Assembly: GCA_046719575.1 (NCBI GenBank)
Contig: JBDNCP010000003.1
Location: 1-64,000, forward strand
Length of the DNA: 64,000 nucleotides
From: Thermoleptolyngbya sp046719575
GTDB lineage: Bacteria; Cyanobacteriota; Cyanobacteriia; Elainellales; Elainellaceae
Reading direction: 5' to 3'
The notes under the pieces were generated by a model. That model saw only the letters and a program-made list of their open reading frames with translations. It did not search any database and was not told where the DNA came from. Shown here one piece after another: positions 8,282 to 16,812 of this stretch (the stretch's first letter is position 1; each line of letters begins with the position of its first letter). Position numbers and translations under genes: made by a program.

Positions 8282-8666
8282 GCCAGATCCGCCGCCGTCG
8301 ATCAACATCGTGCCAATGATCGACGTGATTTTTGCGATTCTCACCTTTTTTGTGCTGTCTACGCTGTTTCTGACGCGCTCTGAAGGGCTGCCCGTTAATC
8401 TACCAGGGGCGGCGACGGCCGATCTCCAGCCCCAGGAGCAGACCGTTGTCACCATTGATGCCAGCGGCAACCTGTCGCTCGATCGTCAGCCGATTACGCT
8501 AGATGCGCTGGATACCCAGGTGCGGCAGCGAATAGAAGAGGGCAACTCGCCGCTGGTGGTGATCAACGCTGACAAAGCCGTGCCCCACGGTCAGGTGGTG
8601 ACGGTGATGGATCGGTTGCGGGCGATTCCAAATGTGCGATTGGCGATCGCCACTGAACGTCCCTGA
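8265..8666 (+). CDS. exbD: ExbD/TolR family biopolymer transport protein
   Basis: This is the partner of the upstream ExbB-like channel. The 133-residue protein has a short cytoplasmic N-terminus, then the signature INIVPMIDVIFAILTFFVL with the proton-carrying Asp (about residue 18) in its only membrane helix. A periplasmic domain follows, with ALDTQVRQRI and VVINADKAVPHGQVVTVMD, typical of ExbD. I chose ATG 8265 because it leaves the usual short N-terminus; an upstream ATG in the same frame at 8208 lies deep inside exbB. No tonB gene is nearby. Confidence 0.92.
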   Translation: MRLPSEPDPPPSINIVPMIDVIFAILTFFVLSTLFLTRSEGLPVNLPGAATADLQPQEQTVVTIDASGNLSLDRQPITLDALDTQVRQRIEEGNSPLVVINADKAVPHGQVVTVMDRLRAIPNVRLAIATERP

Positions 8667-8704
8667 AGGTTTTGGCGTTTGGGGTGGATTGTGGGGTTTG
8701 GATT

Positions 8705-9649
8705 TTAGGGTTTGGCGGCGAGGAACTCGTCGTAGGCTGCGTAAACACCCTGGACGTTGTACCAATTCAGGAAAACGCGGGCGACTTCTAGCGCAAGCTG
8801 GGGCTTGCCCCGGTCGATTAGCCATTGCAGCAGCGGCGCGAGGGTGCGCTCGTTGAGCCGACCGCCAAGGGATAGCACGCCCCACAGAACCCGATGCAGC
8901 CAGGTCATCTGGATCATCAGGCGCACGTCCCAAGTGGGGTGCTTTTGGTAAAACAACACGCCCATGCGCCCGCGCTGAATCTCTTTGTCGATCAGGTTGG
9001 GAATCTGGCTGAGGGCGAAGGGCGGATGCCAGTGATAGCCCACAGCTTCCGGGCATTTCACCAGGGTCAGCCCCAAATTCTTTAGGCGAACGCCCAGTTC
9101 CAAATCTTCCCAGCCGTAGAGCTGAAAGCGCGTGTCGAATAGCCCTGCTTGCTCCAACCAATGACGGGCGATCGCCACATTTCCGGTGGCAAAGTACGCG
9201 GCCGAAAAATCCGTCACCTTGAACGGTTCGGCAGTTGGGTCGTCGAAGTTGCAGGTGTTGATCACGCGACCGTAGGTAAACAGGCGATCGCCCCCCAGCC
9301 GTTTTGCCCCTTCTACGAGCGCCGTTGCATGGGCCTGCAAAAATACCTCAGTGACAACCAGATCGCTGTCGATAAAGATAATCGTATCGCCCGTCGCCTT
9401 TTCTACACCCAAGTTTCGGGCCGCTGCTGGCCCATGGTGATCTTGCAAAAACAAACGGACATGCGGCAGGGCCTCGGCGTTTGCCTGGAGCCAGCCCACA
9501 GTCTCATCCGTCGAGCCGTCATCTACCACGACCACTTCATAGCCGTCGATCGGGCTATGGGGCGGAATGACCTGCTGTTCGAGCGATCGCAGGCATTTTT
9601 CTAAAATCGGCTTGCGGTTGTAGGTCGGAATAACAACGCTAAAAAACAC
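8705..9649 (-). CDS. Family 2 glycosyltransferase
   Basis: The 314-residue GT-A fold enzyme starts with FSVVIPTYNRKPILEKCL, has VVVDDGSTDET (about 41-51), HHGPAAARNLGVEKATGD and the DSD metal-binding triad (in IIFIDSDLVV, about 95). In the second half YGWEDLELGVRL is the acceptor-side acidic motif seen in GT2/GT7-like transferases. No membrane helix is obvious, so it is likely a cytosolic or membrane-associated transferase for surface polysaccharide, glycolipid or protein glycosylation. The substrate cannot be read from sequence. It is convergent with exbD and separated by 38 bp. Confidence 0.88.
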   Translation of the reverse strand: MFFSVVIPTYNRKPILEKCLRSLEQQVIPPHSPIDGYEVVVVDDGSTDETVGWLQANAEALPHVRLFLQDHHGPAAARNLGVEKATGDTIIFIDSDLVVTEVFLQAHATALVEGAKRLGGDRLFTYGRVINTCNFDDPTAEPFKVTDFSAAYFATGNVAIARHWLEQAGLFDTRFQLYGWEDLELGVRLKNLGLTLVKCPEAVGYHWHPPFALSQIPNLIDKEIQRGRMGVLFYQKHPTWDVRLMIQMTWLHRVLWGVLSLGGRLNERTLAPLLQWLIDRGKPQLALEVARVFLNWYNVQGVYAAYDEFLAAKP

Positions 9650-9791
9650 GGCTAAAAAACACGCTTCCCTCGGACAAACTCTGAATCAGGCAATAGAATC
9701 AGGCAATCTTAGCCACAGCAGCATACGCTAGCCAGCGCTCCATCCTGAGCTTAGCGCAGCCGCCGAGTCACCCATCTCCACCGGAGGACGC

Positions 9792-10325
9792 TTATTCCTG
9801 AATTCGCACACCGACCACGGGCGCGTTGAACCGGAAGGTCTGTCCCTCCAGTTCCAGCGGCGTGCCCACCTTTACCTTGTTGTTGCCCAGCACGGGGCCA
9901 TCGTCGGTAATTTGGGCCTCTCCCGCCAGCGTGATCATCATGTCCAGGGTGAAGTCCAACTCTGGGCGGGGATCGGGCAGCGAAATCACCGTTCCATCTG
10001 GCTGGGGAACCGCCACCGAGCGCGGCAGTTGCTTCACGCCCACCACGTCCAGTTCGCCATAGGGCTGGTTACGAATGATCACATTGACCGTTTTGCTGTC
10101 TTGTAACGACTGCACCAGCGCAGCCGGATCGCTGACCGTCAGCCCCCGCACAATGGTATCCACCTGCACGGGCTTGGTCTGCACGCCAAGCCGCGCCACC
10201 GAAGAACCCGACGTTCCCGGCACCAAAAAGACCGCCACCGCCACCAGCAGCATTACCAGCGCCGCACCCAGATCGAGAATATTGACCTTGCCAAACAACC
10301 GTCCTTTTGAATCCAGAATAGCCAT
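9792..10325 (-). CDS. DUF4330 family membrane protein
   Basis: The 177-residue product fits the cyanobacterial DUF4330 family. It has the conserved opening DSKGRLFGKVNILDLGAA (5-22), one membrane helix (about 17-37, LGAALVMLLVAVAVFLV), and an extracytoplasmic all-beta region that includes VDTIVRGLTVSDP and a C-terminal strand pair with GTPLELEGQTFRF. Function is unknown. It stands alone on the minus strand, 142 bp from the glycosyltransferase gene, and shares a 543-bp divergent region with the M48 protease gene. Confidence 0.8.
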   Translation of the reverse strand: MAILDSKGRLFGKVNILDLGAALVMLLVAVAVFLVPGTSGSSVARLGVQTKPVQVDTIVRGLTVSDPAALVQSLQDSKTVNVIIRNQPYGELDVVGVKQLPRSVAVPQPDGTVISLPDPRPELDFTLDMMITLAGEAQITDDGPVLGNNKVKVGTPLELEGQTFRFNAPVVGVRIQE

Positions 10326-10452
10326 GTCTGAAGCGTTCTAGCCGACGCAATACCAGGTTTAACCAAAATTCTTGCCCCACTGCAAACGCAGCGGACTCTG
10401 AAAGAGTAGCACGACAGGATGGGGATAGGGCAGGTTGGGAATTGGGGGTGAA

Positions 10453-10480
10453 GGATTTTGGATTTTGGATTTTGGATTTT
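10453..10480. repeat. GGATTTT heptamer, 4 tandem copies
   Basis: Four exact copies of the 7-bp unit GGATTTT, a heptanucleotide array of the STRR type known in cyanobacteria. Confidence 0.9.
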
Positions 10481-10610
10481 GGACTGGGGCGGTTGTATGA
10501 GGCGACCCATAAGGCAGGTTATCCAACTGGATTATGCAATATGCAATTGGAAAGAGTGATTTGTAGGAACCCGTGTGGAACGCTAGAGCTACAGCCTTGA
10601 ATGAGACTGG

Positions 10611-10652
10611 ATGGAATTGGGTGGAATTGGGTGGAATTGGGTGGGGTTGGGT
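10611..10652. repeat. 10-bp tandem repeat (GTGGAATTGG)
   Basis: Three near-exact 10-bp copies plus a diverged fourth (GTGGGGTTGG), about 217 bp upstream of the M48 protease start. Confidence 0.9.
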
Positions 10653-10868
10653 AAAACTATGCCTCGCCTGATGTCGCCGCCTATGCAGGAGGCATCCGTT
10701 CCCAACGCCTTGGGTCATGGCTCCGCTCAGCAATCCAGTCCATATTCGGCGCAACAAGCGCAACAATTTTGCATATGTCTACGTCTTGAAGGTCAATATA
10801 TCTGGACGGGTCTGGATAGATTTAGAGATAGCGATCGCACGTCAATACTCCACCTCTGGCAAAGCATC

Positions 10869-11732
10869 ATGATTGATTCACTTCTTCACCAATTTGGTCA
10901 TCTGCGCCGCCGCTGGCTCTACGGGTTGATGGCAGGCGTGATGGCAACGGGGCTAATTGTGCTTAGCCCTACGCCGTCCCATTCGCAAACCGTGCCGCGC
11001 TGGTTGGAACTGCTGATTCGCGGGGCGCAAATTGTGCAAATCTCCAATATGTCGGAGCGGCAAGAACTGGAGCTCGGCCGACAAATCAACCAGCAGTTGT
11101 TGACGCAGCAGTTTCGGCTCTATCGCAATTCGACCGTTTCTGAGTATGTGAATCGAGTGGGTCAGGGGCTTGTGCCCCACAGCGATCGCCCCCAAATTCC
11201 CTACACCTTCCAGGTGGTCGAGAGCAACCAAATCAATGCCTTTGCCACGATGGGCGGCTATGTCTACGTCACCACTGCGCTGCTGCAAGCGATGGACAAT
11301 GAAGCAGAGCTAGCGGGCGTATTGGGGCATGAGATTGGGCACATCGCCTCTCGCCACTCGGTAGAGCAGTTGCGCGATCGGGCGATCGCCGCTGGAGCCG
11401 CCCGCGCCGCCGGCCTCGACCGCAACACCGCCGTTGCCTTGGGTGTGGAACTCGCCATCAATCGGCCCAATAGCCGCCGCGATGAATACGAAGCCGACGA
11501 GCGCGGCCTCAACAACATGATCCGTGCTGGCTATGCGCCCATTGGTCTGATCAGCTTTATGGAAAAACTCCAGCAGCGGGGCGGCTCGGTGCCCACCTTC
11601 CTCAGCACCCACCCCAACTCTGGCGAACGCGCCGCCCGCCTGCGCCAGATGGTAGATGCTGCCGCGCTAAACCAGGGCAAGGGGCTAGACACTGCCGACT
11701 ATCGCAACCAGATTCGTCCGCTCGTGCGCTAG
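10869..11732 (+). CDS. M48 family zinc metalloprotease, exported
   Basis: The 287-residue protein begins with a signal peptide or signal anchor (RRRWLYGLMAGVMATGLIVLS, then SHSQTVPRW). The peptidase domain has HEIGH at about 154-158 with an EYEADERG segment later that supplies the third zinc ligand, as in BepA/YfgC and Loi-type proteases that control outer-membrane assembly. I use the ATG at 10869, which puts the signal sequence at the N-terminus; upstream in-frame codons translate a tandem repeat. Likely periplasmic, acting on misfolded outer-membrane proteins (inference from family). It is followed after 13 bp by a small secreted protein gene. Confidence 0.9.
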   Translation: MIDSLLHQFGHLRRRWLYGLMAGVMATGLIVLSPTPSHSQTVPRWLELLIRGAQIVQISNMSERQELELGRQINQQLLTQQFRLYRNSTVSEYVNRVGQGLVPHSDRPQIPYTFQVVESNQINAFATMGGYVYVTTALLQAMDNEAELAGVLGHEIGHIASRHSVEQLRDRAIAAGAARAAGLDRNTAVALGVELAINRPNSRRDEYEADERGLNNMIRAGYAPIGLISFMEKLQQRGGSVPTFLSTHPNSGERAARLRQMVDAAALNQGKGLDTADYRNQIRPLVR

Positions 11733-11745
11733 AGGCTCTCCCTTT

Positions 11746-12081
11746 ATGAAGGAACGTGCAATCAGACGCTGGATTGCCTGGGTTGGTGTGGGCCTGGTGT
11801 GCAGCACCGCAGGCGCGATCGGCGTTGGAACGGGTGTTGTGCAGGCGTTGCCGCCGCCCGAAGACGTGCCAGAGGAGGTGCTGCGGACGCAGATTGTGCT
11901 GGAGGGGCGATCGCCCGTCACCGGGGAGCCGCTCACTGCGAGCGAACACGCCGCCCAGCAAGCCAATCGCCAAACTGCCATCGAGGAGCAGCCCCGCGAT
12001 CTGCCGCCCGAAATACAGCAAATTGTAATACTCCTGAAGCTGCGGCGATTCCTGCGTCCGGTGTTGCCCTTTATTCCCTGA
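11746..12081 (+). CDS. Small secreted protein of unknown function
   Basis: The 111-residue product has a basic N-terminus and a hydrophobic stretch (IAWVGVGLVCSTAGAIGVGTGVV) ending near AQAL-like residues (VVQALPPPED), consistent with a signal peptide. The mature part is acidic, then has a short hydrophobic helix (PPEIQQIVILLKLRRFLRPVL). No known domain was recognised. It begins 13 bp after the protease stop, so it is likely co-transcribed with the M48 protease and may be a partner in the same periplasmic process (inference). Confidence 0.65.
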   Translation: MKERAIRRWIAWVGVGLVCSTAGAIGVGTGVVQALPPPEDVPEEVLRTQIVLEGRSPVTGEPLTASEHAAQQANRQTAIEEQPRDLPPEIQQIVILLKLRRFLRPVLPFIP

Positions 12082-12139
12082 CCCCGTTCCCTGCCCCCTG
12101 GTTTCCTGCACTCGGCCACCGTTAAGCCAGTTCAAACGT

Positions 12140-12253
12140 TCAAAGCGAGTAGCGATCGCCCGCACCCGGATTCAGATAAGGCTTGTCGAGCAATAGCCCA
12201 GCCTGCTGAAGTTGACCGGGCGGAAGGTGGCGATCGCGCTCTAGCCGCAGCAT
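12140..12253 (-). CDS. Short ORF, possible gene remnant
   Basis: A 37-residue frame starts with MLRLERDRHLPP and ends in NPGAGDRYSL. It overlaps the 3' end of the histidine-kinase stump in another frame. It looks more like real protein than random sequence, but the family is not recognised. It could be the C-terminal end of a second broken gene joined to the kinase remnant, or chance. Confidence 0.2.
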   Translation of the reverse strand: MLRLERDRHLPPGQLQQAGLLLDKPYLNPGAGDRYSL

Positions 12254-12375
12254 TGGCGAGCCAGCAGCGTTTGACGGATTCCGATAATCGACACCAGCAT
12301 CGAGGCCGCTACTAGCAAGATATACCAGCCTAGAATTCGCGTCCGCAGACTGGAAAATAGCCGATTAAGCCGCAT
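12241..12375 (-). pseudogene. N-terminal stump of a sensor histidine kinase
   Basis: The frame from ATG 12375 encodes MRLNRLFSSLRTRILGWY followed by a hydrophobic helix (ILLVAASMLVSIIGIRQTLL) and stops after about 44 residues. This opening, with SSLRTRILGWY immediately before TM1, is the standard start of cyanobacterial membrane histidine kinases, which normally continue for 400 or more residues. No kinase core follows in any frame within 12082-12240, so the gene has lost its 3' part. A longer upstream frame to 12492 exists but has no conserved sequence. Confidence 0.6.
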
Positions 12376-12608
12376 AGATAAATGAAGAAACACGCAGATC
12401 GCCATCCTGAATAGGCTCCCTGACCGCAGCAACGACAGAAGGTTCCAGAGGGAAAGGGTTGCCCTCCTCACACAACGAATCAAGATTGTCACGGTATCAG
12501 GATTCTCGCGCTTTTCTTCTGCGTTCAGCCCGGTTCCCGCTATAAAATAGGCTTAAGCGCAGGCTTAACATTTTTTTAAGAAACCATTCCAAGGGCAAGG
12601 AGAACACC

Positions 12609-13103
12609 ATGTCAGAGTTTGCAACTCGCTTGAGCGAATGGCTAGATCCCATCGCCGATGTCTTTCGCAACCTCAATGTGCCAGAGCCGATTGTGCATTG
12701 GGGGCATCCCGCGATGATGGGGATTGTTGTGCTGGTGATGGGCAGCTTTGCCGCAGTCACGGGCTGGCAAGGCCGCCTGCTGACGGCAACCGATGATGCG
12801 CTGGCCGCCAAAAAGCGTATGGATCACAAGAAAATCGCCGGACTGATGTTTCTCTTCATCGCGATGGGCTACACCGGCGGCATTTTGTCGCTGGTGATGC
12901 AAAACCAGCCGATTTTGCAAAGCCCCCACTTTTGGACGGGTTCTGTGGCGTTGGGAATGTTGGCGGTGAATGGGCTGATTGCTGCGGTGGGTTTTTCGCA
13001 GGGCAAAGGCTTCCGCACAGTTCATGCCTATCTGGGTAGCGCGGCGCTGGCGCTGCTGCTGATCCACGGCATCTTTGGGCTAAAGCTGGGCCTCTCGATT
13101 TAG
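12609..13103 (+). CDS. DUF4079 family membrane protein
   Basis: The 164-residue protein has four predicted membrane segments: GIVVLVMGSFAAVTGW (about 38-54), AGLMFLFIAMGYTGGILSL (about 77-95), VALGMLAVNGLIAAVGF and AALALLLIHGIFGLKLGL. Histidines occur in or next to the helices (HWGHPAMM at about 30, HAYLG, IHGIFG), a pattern seen in cytochrome b561/ferric-reductase-like bundles and in DUF4079. A haem-binding role is possible but not shown. The start lies just after AAGGAGAACACC, a good Shine-Dalgarno, which fixes it. Single-gene unit. Confidence 0.82.
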   Translation: MSEFATRLSEWLDPIADVFRNLNVPEPIVHWGHPAMMGIVVLVMGSFAAVTGWQGRLLTATDDALAAKKRMDHKKIAGLMFLFIAMGYTGGILSLVMQNQPILQSPHFWTGSVALGMLAVNGLIAAVGFSQGKGFRTVHAYLGSAALALLLIHGIFGLKLGLSI

Positions 13104-13172
13104 ATTATTCTGACGAGTGGCAGAAAAGCTGCCGTTCGAGTTGGGTTTGGGCGACGGTGCGCCCGTGCTGGA

Positions 13173-13199
13173 TGGGGGTTCAATTATTCCAAGCCCCCA
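13173..13199. terminator. Possible hairpin between convergent genes
   Basis: TGGGGG at 13173-13178 pairs with CCCCCA at 13194-13199 around a 15-nt loop, in the spacer between the DUF4079 gene and the bciB stop. There is no T-run, so an intrinsic terminator is not proven. Confidence 0.3.
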
Positions 13200-13251
13200 C
13201 TTGCCCTAAAGGCCACACTTGCGGAATCTTTAGATTCATGGCTTTAGGGAA

Positions 13252-14451
13252 TTAGTCCGGCAGCTTGTATTGCCAGACGATGCGCTTGGCGTAGTCGGGG
13301 ACATGCTGCTCTAGCTTTTCGGGATAGTTGCGCTTCACATAGAGATAGTTGCGGGTGAAGTGCGAATCGATGGAAAAGCGGGCGTATTCCAGCCCTTTGG
13401 GGCCGATTTTTTCGATAAACACGCCCATCAGTTTCGCCGCCCACATCGGCAGGGTCACGCCCTTGTCGTAGGCGGGAATGCTCTGCTGCACGGCATTGCG
13501 GCGATCGCCCTGCGACATCACCGGCTGTGTCTCAAGCTGGTCTTTCACCAGATCCAGCATTTCTGCGCCCGTTTCGTTTCGCACCACAATCCACTGCCAG
13601 CCAAAGGGCGCACCCATATAGCCCACCACCAGATCCGCCAGCGAGTTTACATAGTCAAAACAGGTCATGCAAGACGGCGCAAACACATCCTTCAGTTCGT
13701 TCGTTTTCAGCCCAAAGAAGGGCACTGTTTCGGTTGAGCCGTCTTCATGCTTGAAATGCACGCGAAAATCCTGCATGAACTCGTAATAGACCACCGTATC
13801 GGGCGAGCGGCTGGTGGTGTCGAGGAATTTCTGCAATCCGGCGCGGGTCACGTTGTCTACGCAGGGCGTTCCCAGCACATAGAGCTTCTCCAGCCCCAGC
13901 TTGTCTTGCACCGCCCGCAGCGCCTGGATCTGGCAGCCCACGCCAATCACCAGCAGCCGCTTCATGCCCGACTGTTCCACCAACTCCAGCACCGAAAGAT
14001 TGGGCGAAAGGGTGGGCTTGTTCACCCGCGCCGCCAAGACTTCCTCTGGCGTGGTGGCGATCACGGGCTTGGGCTGAAAGCGGTCTTCCGCCGTGTTTTG
14101 CACACAGACCACGCCTTCCACCAGACCCCGGTTCAGCATTTCAATAGCAATGCTGCTGACGATGCCCGTCCACTGTGCGCCCTCGATCGGCTCGGTCTTG
14201 CGCGCCGCCATCATGTCCTGATGCACGCCGAAATATAGATCGTTTTCCTGCGCCAGATCGCGGCTGCGTCCGTGAAATTCCTGCTCCAAGTCGGCAATCT
14301 GCTGGGTGATAAAGGCGCAGGCTTCCTTCACGTAATGTACATAGTACGTATCGCAGAGTCCGCACTCACTGCACAGTTCCTTGGCGGGGCGGCGGCTGCC
14401 GGGCTTGAGGGCGCGGGCTTTTTTGTGGGCGTTGGGCGAAACGGCGGTCAT
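13252..14451 (-). CDS. bciB: Ferredoxin-dependent divinyl (proto)chlorophyllide 8-vinyl reductase, BciB type
   Basis: The 399-residue protein matches the FrhB/F420-hydrogenase-beta-like family that includes Synechocystis Slr1923 and plant 7-hydroxymethyl chlorophyll a reductase. The cyanobacterial member reduces the C8 vinyl group to ethyl during chlorophyll synthesis, using iron-sulfur clusters, FAD and reduced ferredoxin. Visible features are the N-terminal cluster motif Cys27-x2-Cys30-x2-Cys33 (ELCSECGLC), VGCQIQALRAV in the Rossmann-like middle, YVLGTPCVDNVTR, and APSCMTCFDYVNSLADLVVGYMG further on. Length and motif order are those of Slr1923. It is a single leftward gene with no operon partner. 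Confidence 0.88.
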   Translation of the reverse strand: MTAVSPNAHKKARALKPGSRRPAKELCSECGLCDTYYVHYVKEACAFITQQIADLEQEFHGRSRDLAQENDLYFGVHQDMMAARKTEPIEGAQWTGIVSSIAIEMLNRGLVEGVVCVQNTAEDRFQPKPVIATTPEEVLAARVNKPTLSPNLSVLELVEQSGMKRLLVIGVGCQIQALRAVQDKLGLEKLYVLGTPCVDNVTRAGLQKFLDTTSRSPDTVVYYEFMQDFRVHFKHEDGSTETVPFFGLKTNELKDVFAPSCMTCFDYVNSLADLVVGYMGAPFGWQWIVVRNETGAEMLDLVKDQLETQPVMSQGDRRNAVQQSIPAYDKGVTLPMWAAKLMGVFIEKIGPKGLEYARFSIDSHFTRNYLYVKRNYPEKLEQHVPDYAKRIVWQYKLPD

Positions 14452-14675
14452 GAGCGCTTAGGGTTCAGGGCTTGGAGGTTAGGTATCCTGTTTTCACAAT
14501 ACCGTAGGGTGGGAAATGGGCGATCGCCCTTTCTCGTTATCGCCCCTCGCTACTGTTCCACGACTCCACCACCCCACCACCCCACTACCCCACCACCCTG
14601 TCCACCCGACCGCATCCACTAAACTGAAGGCAGTTGTATGCTCGTCTGTATGCTCGTTGTGGGGGCACGCTGCCG

Positions 14676-15443
14676 ATGCCAGAACCCGAACTCCTCGCGC
14701 CAGATACGCCAGAGATTAATCCATCAGACCCGGTGCAAGTGTCGCCTGAGCAATCTGCGCTGGAGGAGTCTGCTGAAGCTCGCTTTGCTGAGGAGGGCGA
14801 TCGCGAGTTGCCCGCCATGCCTCCTTGTAATCTCGACAGCGACGAGCCACCCTTGGAATCCGATCTTCATCTCCAGCAAATTATTTTGTTTTTGGAATGC
14901 CTGAACTGGCTCTGGCGCGATCGCACGGACTATTACGCCAGCGGCAATCTAACGATTTACTACAGCACAAGCAAAATCAAAACCCGCGACTTTCGCGGCC
15001 CCGATTTCTTCGTGGTGCTGAATACCGAAAAGCGCCCGCGCAAGAGCTGGACGGTTTGGGAAGAAGACGGCAAAACGCCCAATGTGGTGATTGAAATTTT
15101 GTCCGACAGCACAGCCAAGCAAGATCGCGGCGCGAAGAAGCAGCTTTATCAGGATGTGCTGAAGGTGTTTGACTATTTCTGGTTTGACCCGGTGACGCTG
15201 GAGTTTGCCGGATTTACGCTCATCGGTGGGCAATATCAGCCGTTGCAACCGGGCGATCGCGGCTGGCTGTGGAGCGAACAACTCCAGCTTTTCCTCGGCA
15301 TCCAGGACCGCAGGCTGCGCTTTTTTACGCCCGATGGCGCGCTCGTTCCCACTCCGGCCGAGGTCGCTCTCCAAGAACAGCAACGGGCCGAGCAACTTGC
15401 CGCAAAACTGCGGGAGCTTGGCGTTGATCCGGACGCGCTCTAG
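14676..15443 (+). CDS. Uma2 family (DUF820) restriction-endonuclease-fold protein
   Basis: The 255-residue product belongs to the Uma2/DUF820 family, which is greatly expanded in cyanobacteria and has a PD-(D/E)XK nuclease fold. The core is present: RGPDFFVVL (the first Asp), then VVIEILSDST (the E-I-L-S segment), then a Lys in the following helix (KKQLYQDVLKVFDYFWF), and VTLEFAGFTL after it. A short Pro/Glu-rich N-terminus precedes the domain and a coiled Gln/Glu-rich tail ends in LRELGVDPDAL, as usual in this family. The biological target is unknown. I start at ATG 14676 rather than TTG 14634. Many such genes are accessory and patchily distributed. Confidence 0.85.
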   Translation: MPEPELLAPDTPEINPSDPVQVSPEQSALEESAEARFAEEGDRELPAMPPCNLDSDEPPLESDLHLQQIILFLECLNWLWRDRTDYYASGNLTIYYSTSKIKTRDFRGPDFFVVLNTEKRPRKSWTVWEEDGKTPNVVIEILSDSTAKQDRGAKKQLYQDVLKVFDYFWFDPVTLEFAGFTLIGGQYQPLQPGDRGWLWSEQLQLFLGIQDRRLRFFTPDGALVPTPAEVALQEQQRAEQLAAKLRELGVDPDAL

Positions 15444-15573
15444 GCAGCACGATTTGGCATCCAAGCCTTTATGAATTTCTGGTGATTTCCGTTCGCCGCT
15501 GCTTCGCGGTTTCTGGAGTCGCCAGTGGGCACACTGAGGCTATGGGTAGAGTGCCAAACGGCGGAGCGGGACT

Positions 15574-16602
15574 ATGCAGATTGTGGAGCAAACCTCAGGG
15601 CAGCTAAAACTGCGCGATCGCGGCTGGACGCTGTGGCTCACGTTTTTGCCGATGGCGCTGATTGGGCTGGGCATTATGCCGCTGGGCAAACATACCGTTT
15701 TTTCGTGCCAGCGGGCCAGCACGCTCAGCGCCCAATGCACGCTGGCAGAAAAAAGTTTCCTGGTATCTACCCGCCGCCCGATGGCCGCCAGCAGCATTCG
15801 CGGGGTCACCGTTAGACGACACTCTCGCAGGCGGGGCAGCCCGACCTATAGCGTGGTTTTGCAAACAACCGGCCGGTCGATCACGCTCAGTTCTGGGTCG
15901 TCGAGCTGGAGCCGCCAGGAGGCGATCGCCAACCGAGTCAACACCTTTTTCATAGACAACACCCAGCCCTCGCTCTACGTGGAAAACGACAATCGCTTTG
16001 GGATGCTGTTGGCGGGCGGAATTTTTGCCGTTATGGGCGTTGGCGGGCTGCTGGGCCTTTGCGAGAGCAATCACGTCACGCTAGACAAAACCAGCGGCAC
16101 GCTGCGCCACACGCGCCAGGGCGCAATCGGGCAAAAGCAAGCCGTGCTGCCGCTGCACCAGATTGCCTATGCAGAGGTCGAGCGCGGCACAGGCAAGGCT
16201 CGATCGACCGGGCGCGTGGTGCTGCAACTGACATCGGGCGATCGCTTTCCCATGACCCGCAACTTGTATCACGGGCTGCCGCAAAAAGAAAAGGTCGCAG
16301 CGCTGATCAACGAATTTGTCACCGCGCCCAATGTGGAACCGACTGCCAAGCCCGAACGCGCCAAGCCGTCCCCGTTGCCCAGCAGCCCCGCAGCGGCGAT
16401 CGCCCAATATCAGCAGGCGCTCCAGATCAATCCCGACGATGCCGAAACCCACTATCGTCTGGGCATGGTTCATTACAAGCAGCACGATGTTCAGGCGGCG
16501 GCCACTCATTTGAACCGCGCCCGCGACCTGTTTGCTGCGAAACATGACTCTCATCGCGTGCTGCAAGTGCAGGATATGCTGTGGCGGCTAGAACAGGGCT
16601 AG
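15574..16602 (+). CDS. Membrane protein with C-terminal TPR motif
   Basis: The 342-residue protein has an N-terminal helix (LWLTFLPMALIGLGIMPL, about 20-37), an extracytoplasmic loop of about 110 residues with two Cys, a second helix (MLLAGGIFAVMGVGGLLGL, about 150-168), then a PH-like or beta-rich cytoplasmic segment (LPLHQIAYAEVERG). After a Pro/Lys-rich linker there is a single TPR unit (AIAQYQQALQINPDDAETHYR) with a following helix. Function is unknown; TPRs usually bind protein partners. It lies 130 bp after the Uma2 gene and 210 bp before coxB with no sign of coupling. Confidence 0.7.
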   Translation: MQIVEQTSGQLKLRDRGWTLWLTFLPMALIGLGIMPLGKHTVFSCQRASTLSAQCTLAEKSFLVSTRRPMAASSIRGVTVRRHSRRRGSPTYSVVLQTTGRSITLSSGSSSWSRQEAIANRVNTFFIDNTQPSLYVENDNRFGMLLAGGIFAVMGVGGLLGLCESNHVTLDKTSGTLRHTRQGAIGQKQAVLPLHQIAYAEVERGTGKARSTGRVVLQLTSGDRFPMTRNLYHGLPQKEKVAALINEFVTAPNVEPTAKPERAKPSPLPSSPAAAIAQYQQALQINPDDAETHYRLGMVHYKQHDVQAAATHLNRARDLFAAKHDSHRVLQVQDMLWRLEQG

Positions 16603-16812
16603 CCCCCTTGGCAAATTAGACCCTTGGCAAAAAGGTTATGAAATCTCAACGCAAGCATTGCGGGATCTGAAGCAAATCGGAAGTTTCCAGCGATCCCCAG
16701 AGTTCAGGTGGTATCACAGGTAGAGAGTTGGGGGAGTTGCGGGGGCGATCGCCACAAAACGTTACAACCCCTGCGACACCCGCTCAATCTGCGACTCACA
16801 CTTTGAGGATTC

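Larger units (their letters stand above)
10326..10868. other. 543-bp divergent intergenic region with two tandem arrays
   Basis: No coding gene is supported. It holds four exact GGATTTT heptamers at 10453-10480 and an array of 10-bp units GTGGAATTGG at 10611-10652. A longer open frame passes through 10611-10868 into the protease gene, but its translation is repeat-derived and carries no conserved sequence. Confidence 0.7.

Noticed and set aside
12463..12485. CTCCTCACACA motif resembling the conserved core of the Yfr1 small RNA
   Set aside because: The flanking stem-loop and poly-U end expected for Yfr1 are not present.
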